Of a stretch of 64,000 nucleotides of DNA, positions 19,138 to 29,000 are shown piece after piece (position 1 is the stretch's first letter; each line of letters begins with the position of its first letter). The notes beneath the pieces were generated by a model. It made no database searches and was not told the DNA's origin. It worked only from the letters and a program-made list of their open reading frames with translations. The position numbers were made by a program, and so were the translations under genes. The stretch comes from Marinilabiliaceae bacterium (GTDB lineage: Bacteria > Bacteroidota > Bacteroidia > Bacteroidales > Marinilabiliaceae), in contig JAFGBR010000065.1 in NCBI GenBank assembly GCA_016933045.1, positions 20,402 through 84,401 of the forward strand, written 5' to 3'.

Positions 19138-21015
19138 ATGAAGACATTTAGTTTGATCATGTTCTGCATTTGTTCTATTCATGTGTTTGCACAAGGTATT
19201 GAAAAAGAGATTAAAACAAAGGTTGATGATGTTACAGTTTTTATCGAAGGGGCACAAATAGTCCGGAAAAAGTCAGTTGAATTACCCAAGGGCGAAACAA
19301 TACTTAAGTTTATTGATCTATCACCATTTATCGATGGCAAAAGTGTGCAGGTTAAAGCAAAAGGTAATGCTACTGTATTATCGGTTAATCATCAGTTTAA
19401 CTTTGTCGATAAACTTGGAAAACCTGATGAACTAAAGGCTTTATATGAAAAACTAGAAGCTGTTGAAACGGAAATAAACTTACAAAATACCCATTTGCAA
19501 ATAATTAGGGAGGACATTGTTTTTTTGCAGGAGAACAGAGATTTGGGTGGAAGAAACCAGGAGTTGAATGTTGGTAATTTAAAAGAAGCATCGGTGTTTT
19601 ACAGTTCAAGACTTACTGCATTAAAACTGAACGAGATTGAACGAAATAAAAAAGTTTTAGTGTTAAACAATGAGGCTGCCGATATTCGAAAACAGATACA
19701 AACTATAACATCGAAAGATGATTTTTCGATGAGCGAAATTGTTGTTAAGGTCGATGCTAAAACACCAGGTTCTGTTGTTTTCGAACTTTCATATTTTGTG
19801 GGTAATGCCGGATGGTTTCCTTCGTACGATGTACGGGCTAAAAGTATTAACGATCCCATTCAAATTATTTATAAAGCTAATGTCCATCAGGATACAAGGG
19901 TAGACTGGAATAATGTTAAACTGCATTTTTCATCGGCCGATCCTAACCTGTCGGGAATAGCTCCTCAGTTAAAAACATATTATTTAAATTATAATACATC
20001 GGCACCCAAATATGGGAAAGTGATTACTCAGGTATCGGGAAAAGTTATGAGCATGAATCGTGAACCGTTGATTGGTGTTAATGTTATTGTCGATGGCACA
20101 ACCATTGGTGCTGTTACTGATTATAATGGAAATTATTCTATTACTATACCCAATGGAGCTAATGCACTTAATTTTTCTTTTATTGGATATATTTCAAAGA
20201 GTGTTGCCATTACCAGTTCAAATATAAATGTTTTTATGGATGAAGAAATTATGGAACTGGAATCGGTAGCAGTTACCCGTATCGATGAAGCATTGCAGGG
20301 GCGTATTGCCGGTGTGAATATGGCTAACCGACCGCATAAAAAAGAATCTTTAATTAAAATAAGGGGCGGGTCATCATTGGCTCCACAAGTTCAAAAGGTT
20401 GAAAATCAAACTACTGCTAACTTCGATATTGAGATACCTTACACCATAAAATCTGAAAATAAAACAATAGCAGTTGATATGCAGGTGTATGAGGTAGATG
20501 CAGCTTACCAGTATTATGCTGTTCCAAAGCTCGAAAAGGATGCATTTTTATTGGCATATATTACTAATTGGGAGCAATACAGTTTAATGGAAGGTGAGGC
20601 CAATATTTATTTCGAAGATACATACATTGGAAAAACTATTTTAGATGTTCGCTATGCTACCGATACCCTCGAACTATCGTTAGGCCGCGATAAAAATGTG
20701 AGTTTAAAACGCGAAAAGGTTAAAGATTACACTACTAAACAGTTTATTGGCAATAAAAAAGAGGTTATTCGCGATTGGAAAACTATTGTAAAGAATAACA
20801 AGAGCCAGGAAATTGACATCGTAATTTACGATCAGGTGCCGGTATCAACTCTCGAAGAAATTGAGGTGGAGGTATTAAAAACATCGGGAGCAAAAATTGA
20901 TAGTGAAATTGGTAAAGTTAAATGGGAACTCAAAATAAAACCACGTGAGCAGAAAGAACTGGAATTGAAATACTCTGTTAAACATCCAAAAAACAGGTTT
21001 TTGAATGTTGAGTAA
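19138..21015 (+). CDS. MuiA-family (DUF4140/DUF4139) protein with inserted CarboxypepD_reg and plug-like segment
   Basis: A 625-residue secreted protein with a signal peptide ending HVFAQ. The N-terminal DUF4140 region (about 25-125) includes VTVFIEGAQIVRK. A coiled coil follows (about 100-200), then the DUF4139 domain opens with VVFELSYFVGNAGWFPSYDVRA. The DUF4139 part is interrupted around residues 299-415. That insert reads as a SusC-type CarboxypepD_reg domain (NREPLIGVNVIVDGTT, AVTDYNGNYSI, FSFIGY) plus a miniature plug fragment (ALQGRIAGV, KIRGGSS). DUF4139 then resumes to the end. MuiA-like proteins are poorly characterised; the name comes from suppression of mucoidy. It is predicted periplasmic or exported. 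A TATTTTTG box at 18999-19006 is a possible distant promoter element. Confidence 0.85.
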   Translation: MKTFSLIMFCICSIHVFAQGIEKEIKTKVDDVTVFIEGAQIVRKKSVELPKGETILKFIDLSPFIDGKSVQVKAKGNATVLSVNHQFNFVDKLGKPDELKALYEKLEAVETEINLQNTHLQIIREDIVFLQENRDLGGRNQELNVGNLKEASVFYSSRLTALKLNEIERNKKVLVLNNEAADIRKQIQTITSKDDFSMSEIVVKVDAKTPGSVVFELSYFVGNAGWFPSYDVRAKSINDPIQIIYKANVHQDTRVDWNNVKLHFSSADPNLSGIAPQLKTYYLNYNTSAPKYGKVITQVSGKVMSMNREPLIGVNVIVDGTTIGAVTDYNGNYSITIPNGANALNFSFIGYISKSVAITSSNINVFMDEEIMELESVAVTRIDEALQGRIAGVNMANRPHKKESLIKIRGGSSLAPQVQKVENQTTANFDIEIPYTIKSENKTIAVDMQVYEVDAAYQYYAVPKLEKDAFLLAYITNWEQYSLMEGEANIYFEDTYIGKTILDVRYATDTLELSLGRDKNVSLKREKVKDYTTKQFIGNKKEVIRDWKTIVKNNKSQEIDIVIYDQVPVSTLEEIEVEVLKTSGAKIDSEIGKVKWELKIKPREQKELELKYSVKHPKNRFLNVE

Positions 21016-21403
21016 ATTGATCTGCAGATTATTTATAAAGCAAATCAAGAGTTGAAACGAAATATAACAATGTAGTTTTATTAGTTGGAAAAATGCAAAA
21101 TTTACCTTTTTTATCACCTAAATCTCTCATATAGGACTTTTTAGCCTCCTACTATGGGGGAATTTGGCGTTTTTTACACAGAATTTCTCAACCTTTGATT
21201 TGCATTTATAATTATGTGTTAATAGTTAAGCTACCCAGATAATAATGGGCAGCTTTTCTCTTAATTTATTTGATCGAAGCCAAATCAATTGATGACTTTA
21301 TTGAAAATATATTGAATTAAACGGCTTCAAAAGATTGGTGAAATTAACATTTTTTATAACTTAGGAATTGAAATTGAATTACAAACTAATAAACCGTAAA
21401 ATT
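21016..21403. other. Intergenic region with a weak terminator
   Basis: 388 bases. An imperfect hairpin at 21228-21256 (AAGCTACCCA with TGGGCAGCTT, one mismatch) followed by TTTCTCTT may end the MuiA transcript. A G5 run at 21163-21167 and a short T-rich stretch precede it. No TAnnTTTG box was found before the next gene. Confidence 0.4.
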
Positions 21404-22447
21404 ATGAAGAAACTTTTTACTTTTTTGATGGGACTTGTTGTTTTGATTGCAGTAGTAAATGCGCAGAAAAAAGTAGTTTATGCAACAACGTTAAGAAGTG
21501 ATTTGGTCGCAGGAGCTTGGGCTGAAAACAACGATGTAGTTATTCAAATGCTTAAGGCAGATGCAAGTTTTGAAGTTACAGTGAAAATGTTAACAGCTGG
21601 TGGTATTGATTCAGAAACAAGTGCTGCTGTAGACTTCTCTGGATATGATGTTATTATTTTGCATGATGCTTTAGGATCTAGTGATGCTTTCTGGCAACCA
21701 GCTAACCCGGGATTTATAGGAAGTATGCCAGCTCCAACTCTTTACGATAAAATATATGCACTTCAGGCAACTAAGGCATTTGTAACAAGTACAGGGGCTT
21801 CTACAAACGCTGAAAATGTGTATAATTTAACTGTGGTAGAATCGGGTAGTGATTTATTTAAAGGTATTGATGTTTCATCAGGCGTTTTTTCTGCTATGAA
21901 AGGAGGAGTAAGTGATAATGGTGGAACAGGAACAAGGGGGCTTCAATATAATACAGGTAATGTGGTGAGCTCAGCAAATTCTTTACTTGCATATCCTGAA
22001 GGAGCCTCGAACGTTGCTATATCATTTTCTGATATTCCTAAAGGTGCAACAATTGATGATGCTACTCTAGCAAACCGAGTAATTGTATTTGGTTTTAATG
22101 TAGGTGTAACTAGAAATACTGATTATGCGGATAAATGTGCTCTTACTGTTGAAGGATTAACATTATGGAGAAATGCAGTATATAGTTTAGCAGGATTAAC
22201 TGTTCCAACTACTCTTGTTGATTTAGGTTTTTTACCAACTTCAGTATCAACTTCAAAAGTAGTAGATGATGTATTGGCAACGGGAGGCAAAGGTGAAATT
22301 ATTGTTAAAGGCGAACAAACTATCGAAGTCATTTCAATGGACGGAAAAGTTGTAAAAGCTGGAAAAGTAAATGGTTCTATGTCTTGTGATCCCGGTGTTT
22401 ATATTGTTAAAGTGGCTGATTCAACAGTTAAAGTTATTGTAAAATAA
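21404..22447 (+). CDS. Secreted protein with T9SS-like C-terminal module, paralogue 1
   Basis: 347 residues from ATG 21404 (an upstream in-frame ATG at 21368 would add 12 residues before the signal peptide). The signal peptide is MKKLFTFLMGLVVLIAVVNAQ. The body resembles an alpha/beta fold of the ThuA/glutamine-amidotransferase type, with alternating strands and helices (KKVVYATTL, YDVIILHDALG, KAFVTSTGAS), but no catalytic motif is evident. The last 69 residues form a small beta domain with SMDGKVV and PGVYIVKV and end KVIVK, the pattern of type A T9SS sorting domains without the usual YPNP start. The same module ends the next gene, with 57 of 69 residues identical. It is probably exported and surface-attached. 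A strong terminator follows. Confidence 0.75.
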   Translation: MKKLFTFLMGLVVLIAVVNAQKKVVYATTLRSDLVAGAWAENNDVVIQMLKADASFEVTVKMLTAGGIDSETSAAVDFSGYDVIILHDALGSSDAFWQPANPGFIGSMPAPTLYDKIYALQATKAFVTSTGASTNAENVYNLTVVESGSDLFKGIDVSSGVFSAMKGGVSDNGGTGTRGLQYNTGNVVSSANSLLAYPEGASNVAISFSDIPKGATIDDATLANRVIVFGFNVGVTRNTDYADKCALTVEGLTLWRNAVYSLAGLTVPTTLVDLGFLPTSVSTSKVVDDVLATGGKGEIIVKGEQTIEVISMDGKVVKAGKVNGSMSCDPGVYIVKVADSTVKVIVK

Positions 22448-22462
22448 TCATAATAAGTATAT

Positions 22463-22500
22463 ATAAAAGAGCGGGAATAAAGTCCCGCTCTTTTATATGT
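22463..22500 (+). terminator. Intrinsic terminator after paralogue 1
   Basis: A 14-bp perfect stem (22463-22476 with 22483-22496), a 6-base loop and a GC-rich core (GAGCGGGA), 15 bases after the stop codon. It separates the two paralogues transcriptionally. Confidence 0.9.
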
Positions 22501-22671
22501 TTTTTTTTAAAGGGCGATATTTTGTTGAAAAATGGTTGAATTTATATCTGAAAGTAGATTGGTGTTTGTTTGAACTGTTAATGCATGTTATTTTTATTTT
22601 GTTTTTAAAAATTAATATAGTAATCTATATTTTTAAGTATTATTAAATATTAACCAAATCAAATTTTTATT

Positions 22672-23589
22672 ATGAGAAAAAATTTTTACACATTATTAGT
22701 AGCGTTAACGCTAATTTGTACTTCTGCTTTTGCACAAATCAATGTGCTTTATGTACATGAGAATAGTTATGATCAGGAGGTAATGGATGCAATAACTGCA
22801 AAGGGAGGTTATACTGTAACTCCTTTACTTAAAGAAGAAGCAACTCCATTGTCAGCTGATGACTTGTCAACTTTAAATGCTGCGCAAGTAGTAATAATTG
22901 GACGTTCAATAAATAGCGCAAGATGTCCACATGATGTGATGGATCAAGTAACTGCTCCTATGATTTATACAAGCCCTTTTATTGTAAGAGGTGATAGAGC
23001 TGGTATGGTAACTGCAACATCGGCATCTAATGAGATTTCAGATGGTGCTGTTGTACAAGCTGTTATTAGTGATGCTTCTAATCCTGTTTTTAATGGCGTT
23101 TCTGCTGGAACTATTGACTGGTGGACAGGTTATTATAGTATTTTAGGAGCAGAGATTGGAACAACAAATGCAACACTAATGGTAAAAACTGCAGATGAAA
23201 GAGTTTTATTAAGCATGTACGATGCTAATGTACCATTTCAAACAGGTGGTCGTACTCCAGCAGGACCAAGAGCTTATATTGGCAATGGTCAAGATAATAC
23301 AGGTGAAACTTATTTTTCTTTTACCGATAATGCAAAAATTATCTTCTTTAATTTAATCAACGAAATGGCAGCTAAAGCTACTTCAGTATCAACTTCAAAA
23401 GTAGTAGAAGAAGTTTTGGCAATAGGGGGTAATGGTAAAATTGTTGTTAATGGTGAACAAACAATCGAAGTCATTTCAATGGACGGAAAAGTTGTAAAAG
23501 CTAGTAAAGTAAATGGTTCTATGCCTTGTGATGCCGGTATTTACATTGTTAAAGTGGCAGATTCAACATTTAAAGTTATTGTAAAATAG
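22672..23589 (+). CDS. Secreted protein with T9SS-like C-terminal module, paralogue 2
   Basis: A 305-residue protein with a signal peptide ending SAFAQ. Residues about 22-230 look like an alpha/beta Rossmann-type domain (INVLYVHENSYDQEV, AAQVVIIGRS, APMIYTSPF). The succession of an early strand, a 'what is it worth' loop and a late GWWTGYY-like stretch recalls ThuA-like or class I amidotransferase-like folds, but I see no catalytic Cys-His-Glu set. The C-terminal 69 residues are nearly the same as in the preceding gene, and the DNA of this segment is also conserved. The N-terminal parts of the two proteins are much more diverged. It ends with its own terminator. Function unknown; export and surface attachment by T9SS is inferred. 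Confidence 0.75.
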   Translation: MRKNFYTLLVALTLICTSAFAQINVLYVHENSYDQEVMDAITAKGGYTVTPLLKEEATPLSADDLSTLNAAQVVIIGRSINSARCPHDVMDQVTAPMIYTSPFIVRGDRAGMVTATSASNEISDGAVVQAVISDASNPVFNGVSAGTIDWWTGYYSILGAEIGTTNATLMVKTADERVLLSMYDANVPFQTGGRTPAGPRAYIGNGQDNTGETYFSFTDNAKIIFFNLINEMAAKATSVSTSKVVEEVLAIGGNGKIVVNGEQTIEVISMDGKVVKASKVNGSMPCDAGIYIVKVADSTFKVIVK

Positions 23590-23606
23590 TTTCAATAAGT
23601 ATTTAT

Positions 23607-23640
23607 AAAAAAAGCGGGTGTTTATGCCCGCTTTTTTTTT
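23607..23640 (+). terminator. Intrinsic terminator after paralogue 2
   Basis: A 12-bp stem (AAAAAAAGCGGG at 23607-23618 with its complement at 23627-23638), an 8-base loop and a long T run. It has the same shape as the terminator after paralogue 1. Confidence 0.92.
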
Positions 23641-23704
23641 GTCGTTTTGTAGTAATATTTTTTTTTAGTGTAAAAAAACTGTGAATAAAAAAGTTAATGT
23701 ATTA

Positions 23705-24604
23705 TTAGTTCCAAAGTTTTAAAGGGTATGCTCCTTTGTTCGATAATGCTTTTAATTGAGCTTGCACTGCCGGGCGGTCTTCCTGATAAGTAACGCCAAA
23801 CCATTTTGCATTTGTGTTTATTACTTTTGTTGTAACTGTACCTTTTTTAATCAGTTTATCGACAACAGAATTAAAGTAAAATTCCGATTTTAACTCAGTT
23901 CCTTTTTCCGATAAGAATGTTAAGAATTGATCACTTAGTTGATTAAAAAATGCGGGTTTAAATGCCCAGAAATTCATCGAAACGGGCTCTTTTCCTGTTA
24001 ACTTTACTTTAGAATCGTTTTCGTAGAAGAAAATTTCATTGTTTTCAATGCCTATTTTGGTTCGTTCAATAAGTGTTATAAGGTTGTTATTGGCATCGGT
24101 TTCGCAAACACCTCTCGATACTGTTCCATGTTCCGAAAGTGTGTTGTTAAGGTTATAGCCAACCATTGCATATTCATTGTCCAATTGGCTGTTCGATAGA
24201 AACTCCACAACCTGCGAAAAGGCCTCTCTGCCATAAAAGTCATCGGCATTTATAATTGCAAATGGCTCATTTATTGTGTTCTTAGCCATTAAAATTGCAT
24301 GACCGGTTCCCCATGGTTTTTCTCTTCCTTCGGGTACTTTATATCCACTGGGCAGATTGTTAAGTTCTTGGTATACATATTCTACGTCAATACGTCCTTT
24401 TAGGCGTGGGTCAAACCGTTCTTTAAACTGATCGGCAAACGATTTTCGAATCACAAATACAACTTTGCCAAAACCGGTTTGAATGGCATCGTAAACCGAA
24501 TAATCTATAATTGATTCCGCTCCGGGTCCAATTTCATCCATTTGTTTCAGTCCACCATAGCGACTGCCCATTCCTGCTGCTAAAACTAAAAGAGTTGGTT
24601 TCAT
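23705..24604 (-). CDS. Nucleotidyltransferase (sugar-1-phosphate NTP-transferase type)
   Basis: 299 residues from ATG 24604, which puts the nucleotide-binding motif LVLAAGMGSRYGGLKQ right at the N-terminus as is usual. The longer frame to 24658 adds 18 unlikely residues. Other family blocks are IINADDFYG (metal-binding Asp pair), GTGHAILMAK and a C-terminal WFGVTYQEDRP. The family transfers a nucleotide from NTP to a sugar phosphate; the specific sugar cannot be deduced. It might provide activated sugar for envelope glycans or salvage. It is the downstream member of a minus-strand pair with the amidase, 155 bases apart, and each probably has its own promoter. Confidence 0.85.
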   Translation of the reverse strand: MKPTLLVLAAGMGSRYGGLKQMDEIGPGAESIIDYSVYDAIQTGFGKVVFVIRKSFADQFKERFDPRLKGRIDVEYVYQELNNLPSGYKVPEGREKPWGTGHAILMAKNTINEPFAIINADDFYGREAFSQVVEFLSNSQLDNEYAMVGYNLNNTLSEHGTVSRGVCETDANNNLITLIERTKIGIENNEIFFYENDSKVKLTGKEPVSMNFWAFKPAFFNQLSDQFLTFLSEKGTELKSEFYFNSVVDKLIKKGTVTTKVINTNAKWFGVTYQEDRPAVQAQLKALSNKGAYPLKLWN

Positions 24605-24759
24605 TAGTATTTTATTTATAAAGTAAGGCCGGATGGAGATCGCATGATGAATTTTCATCCGTGTTGTTGATTAACGAATCATGCTCGTTTCATGTTTTTT
24701 GTAATAAATTTAATTCTTTAAGTATTTGTTGAGAAATAATTAAAACAATTAACGTTAAG

Positions 24760-25746
24760 TTATTTTTCTAATGAGTTTCGAAAATCGTTAACAATGCCTT
24801 CACTTAACCAGTTTGCCAGTGCCTGTCGGTTGTCGGCAATTATAAAACGTTGTTGATCGCGGTAATTTTTTATATTTCCAAGTTCGATAAACACCGATAC
24901 CGGACGGGTGTATTTTAATTCGTATAACGATCGTTCTTCAACAGTTCCGTTGAACCCTCTGCTTGGCTGGTGTTTATCGTATTTAACGGACAGTTTTTGT
25001 TGAAGTGTTTCTGCCATTTGTTTTCCTTTTTTGCTAGTATGGTGATAATAGAAAAAAACATCTATTTGTTTGTTGTTGCTTCTGCTGTCTAAGTGCAGAC
25101 TAATAGATCGCTGATATTTTATGCTTTTATTTTTTTTTGATATGTCATTAACTTTACGTACTCTTTGTCTTAAGCGTTCAACCTGGTCGAGGGGTATACT
25201 TTCTCCCATGCATGTTTCGTCATTGTCGTATTCAAGAAATTGGTCATCGCGTATACCATCATTTTCATCAAGTATAATAAAATGTACAGTAGCTCCCATT
25301 TCTCTAAGTCTTTTCCCTAATCGTAATGTAATGTCGTAGGCATATTCATCTTCGTTTAAAGTGTGGTTTCCATACTTGCCCGATGCTCCCGGATCGGGAC
25401 CTCCATGTCCACTTATTAAAAAAATAAGTGCTCCGTCGAGTTCGTGCGATTCTATTTTATATTCTTTTCGTTTAGTTCCCCAAAGTGGTTCAGTAAGAAT
25501 ATCATTTTTTAATGGTAAAATATAATTGTGGTGCGAAAAAAGGGAGTTATTTTTGCCTAATTTAGTATTGTTCAGAGTTATAAATTCGTTGTAATATTTT
25601 TGCGGATCAAGACCGTTTCTAAGTAATAGAGCGTATATGCCTTCGCCAGAAAGTGGTTTGGTTGTTTGGTTGTTATTTTGCGATAATAAATGAGTTGAAA
25701 AAAACAGAATTGATATGAGTGATAGTATAGCTTTACGAAATAACAC
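24760..25746 (-). CDS. N-acetylmuramoyl-L-alanine amidase (Amidase_3)
   Basis: A 328-residue exported protein with a signal peptide (about 1-22). The catalytic domain starts at about residue 108. Zinc ligands are visible: His in SGHGGPDPGASG, Glu in LNEDEYAYD and His in SLHLDSR. The catalytic Glu is in VFIELGNIKN near the C-terminus. Amidase_3 enzymes cut the bond between MurNAc and the stem peptide, mainly during daughter-cell separation. There is no LysM or SPOR domain. The first 85 mature residues form an uncharacterised N-terminal region. TATTTTTG on the minus strand (25789-25796) lies 42 bases upstream and may be its -7 box. Confidence 0.9.
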   Translation of the reverse strand: MLFRKAILSLISILFFSTHLLSQNNNQTTKPLSGEGIYALLLRNGLDPQKYYNEFITLNNTKLGKNNSLFSHHNYILPLKNDILTEPLWGTKRKEYKIESHELDGALIFLISGHGGPDPGASGKYGNHTLNEDEYAYDITLRLGKRLREMGATVHFIILDENDGIRDDQFLEYDNDETCMGESIPLDQVERLRQRVRKVNDISKKNKSIKYQRSISLHLDSRSNNKQIDVFFYYHHTSKKGKQMAETLQQKLSVKYDKHQPSRGFNGTVEERSLYELKYTRPVSVFIELGNIKNYRDQQRFIIADNRQALANWLSEGIVNDFRNSLEK

Positions 25747-26090
25747 AGATAATGTAATTTAAGTATTGTCAAATATTATGAATTATCACAAAAATAGATA
25801 ATTCTTTCTAAAATTGGAATTCATTTAATTTAATGTGTCGTTGTTGTTTTTAAGTAATTCAAAGTATAACTTTAATATTGTAATGCTTTTTGTATGATTA
25901 TTAAACTTTTTAAGAATAATTCAAAGTCTGCTAGCTTTATTTGTGGTTTATTTTATAAAGCCTTTTGAAATTTATAAAGATGCTAATTATAATTACTAAA
26001 AAGAAGTTGGAATAATTATTGTAAAATAAGATGTTAAATTAGCAACTTTTATTGAGTAAAACCGTTATTACTTGGTGTCATCTTTTTTAT
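25747..26090. other. Divergent intergenic region
   Basis: 344 bases between the amidase and the M6 protease. The only recognisable signal is TATTTTTG on the minus strand at 25789-25796, without a partner TTG. No ORF, RNA or repeat stands out. Confidence 0.4.
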
Positions 26091-29000
26091 ATGAAGAATA
26101 TATATTTGTTTTTTTTAATTGCAATTTTTTTTGTTGGTTTTCAAGCTTCTTATGGAATTGGAGTTATTCCAACATCGAAGAAAATAAAGCAGCCTGATGG
26201 ATCGTTACTTACCATAAAACAACATGGTGATGAATTTTATAATTGGGTTACAACAATTGATGGTTATAGGATTGTTCAAAATAGTGAAGGAATTTTTGAA
26301 TATGCCGTTAAAACAACAACCGGTAATATTGTTACTTCGGGGATAAAAGTGTCTGATGTTCAGAATCGGAATTCAATTGAAACTGATTTTTTAAGTAAAA
26401 CGGTTAAAAACCTAGGGGTTTCTAAACAAAATGCTATTGCAAAAAAAGCTGCAATGTTGCAGAATAGTAAATTAAAAAGCACTACTGATATTACTCAAAA
26501 TCATATTTTTCCTCATTCGGGTAGTTTTAAGTTATTGGTGGTTTTGGCTAATTTTAGTGATACGGAGCCAACTTATTCGCAGGTTGATTTTAATAATTTA
26601 ATGAATCAACCTGATTACCAAGGAACTGGAAGTTTTCGCGATTATTATCTTGAAAATTCTAATAATAAACTCGAATTAAACTCTGTTGTTGTTCAATGGG
26701 TTAAACTTTCTAAAGCACATGATTATTATGGTGCTGATAATAAAAGTGGTGAGTTTGTTTTTGATGCTTTAACGGCTGCAAATAATGCCGGTGTCGATTT
26801 TTCGCAGTTCGATAATAACGGTGACGGCCTAGTAGAGAATGTTTTGGTTATTCATCAAGGTAAAGGCGAGGAGGGATCTTCTAATATAATGGATATATGG
26901 TCGCATTATCTTTATCTTTCGGCTTTCGGATATTCAAAGGCTGAACGTACTTTTGATGGTGTTGTTATTGATGATTATACTATAAGTCCCGAATTTTATG
27001 GCAATGAAACATCGATATCGACAATTGGTGTTATTTGCCATGAGTTTGGCCATTCACTTGGAGCACCCGATTATTATGATGTGAATGGAGCTACTGAAGG
27101 AAATCATGATGGAACAGGTTATTGGGATTTGATGGCTTATGGTGCATACAATGAACAAGGTCGAAGACCTGCTCATCATAACCCTTTATCGAAGCAACAG
27201 TTTGGCTGGATTGATGTTGAGATTCTTGAAAATGAACAGCATATAACAGTTGAGCCGATTATTTTTACCCATAAAGCTTATAGGTATAATACAACATCCG
27301 ATAAAGAGTTTTTTCTTCTCGAGAACAGGGTTTTTTCAGGTTCTGATGTGGGTATTCCGGGAGAAGGATTATTAATTTATCATGTCGATAGCAATTATAT
27401 AGCTAGTCATATTTATGGAGTTAATAATACCGATCATCAGGGATTGTATATAAAAGCTGCCGGAGGTGCAACAAACTCATCTTCTTGTCCTTTCCCAGGT
27501 TTACTTGGTGTTACTGAGTTTACTGATACTACTGATCCATCGTCTTTAGCATGGAATCAAAATAGTACAAACAAGTCTGTAACAGGTATTTTTGTCAATG
27601 GTAATAACATTGAATTTGACTTTATGGCTTTGCAAAATGGGGCACCTTTGTCTTTTGCAACTAAGGTTATGAGTTATGATTCTATTATGGTTAAATGGAC
27701 ACGTTCATCTGAAAATTATCCTGTTTTAGTTGCATCATCTGTTTCAAATACTTTTGGAAACCCTGTTGGTGGTCATTTATATTCTGTTGGTGATACAATT
27801 GAGGGAGGTGGTAATGTTTTGTATTATGGTGATAGTATTGATTTTATCTATCATGATTCTCTTACAGAGCTTACAACTTATTATTACCAAATATGGAGCG
27901 ATAGAGGTATTTCATTTTCTGTACCGTTAACCTCTTATTCTACAACAATTTCCGGCCCTGTGTTAAATTATCCATGGTACGATGATTTTGAAAATGGAAT
28001 TATTAAATGGAAAAACGAAAGAATAGGTGAAGGTGTTGTTGATTGGGTTTTAAATGAGGGTGGATATGGCATTCATCCAGCTAATGCGCACTCTGGAAAT
28101 CAGAATGCTTATTTTTATAGCGATTTAGAAGGTACAAAAGGAAATCTTATTTCACCATTATTTAAAGTCGATTCAACGACTCAGTCATTTCGTATTGAGT
28201 TTTATCATGCTCAGGAGGATTGGTATGGCGATCAGGATTATTTACGTGTATTATATCGTTTGAAAGATAGTTTAACATGGATTCCGCTTGGTAATTATGT
28301 AAGTTCAATTGCTCAATGGAAAGAAGAAAAACTTGATTTTACGCCTGGTGGTGATTTTGAAATAGCTTTTGAGGCTCAGAGTAATTATGGATATGGTGTA
28401 GTTATTGATGATGTTAATATTTTTCCTCATCAAACCAATCCTCCGGTAAACTCATCAACGAATTTTACTGTTAAAAACTCAACAAAAACTTCACTTACTA
28501 TTTCATGGACACCCGGCGATGGTGATAGATATCTTGTTGTTGGAAAATTAGGTTCTCCTGTTTCGGGTTTGCCTGATGATTATACTGCTTATTTGGCCGA
28601 TACACTATGGGGGATGGGCGATGAGACTGAGTCTGATGAATTTGTGTTAAGTGTGAGCGATACTTCACAGATTACAGTAGCTGGGTTGTTGTCTTCATCT
28701 ACATATTATTTTGCAATTTTTGATTTTTTCTCATCTAATTTAAACTATCAGTTAAATGCTCTTAATGGAAGTGCCCAAACTTTATATGGTAAATCTTTAG
28801 TCAGATTCTCAGTTGTTGATGAGCACGGTGAATCACTTGCAGATGCTAATATTTCAATTGGTGAATATAGTGCTTTAACAAATGAAAACGGATATGCCGA
28901 AATGTCTACAAATGTTTCTGGATCATTTACCAATTATAAAATTGAAAAAAATGGTTATGACTTATGTTATGGTAAGTTTATAGGAAATGATACTGTTGAT

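Noticed and set aside
21404..23589. Tandem secreted genes as a mobile or repeat-array element
   Set aside because: Only the C-terminal 210 bases repeat; there are no transposase, terminal repeats or target duplications.
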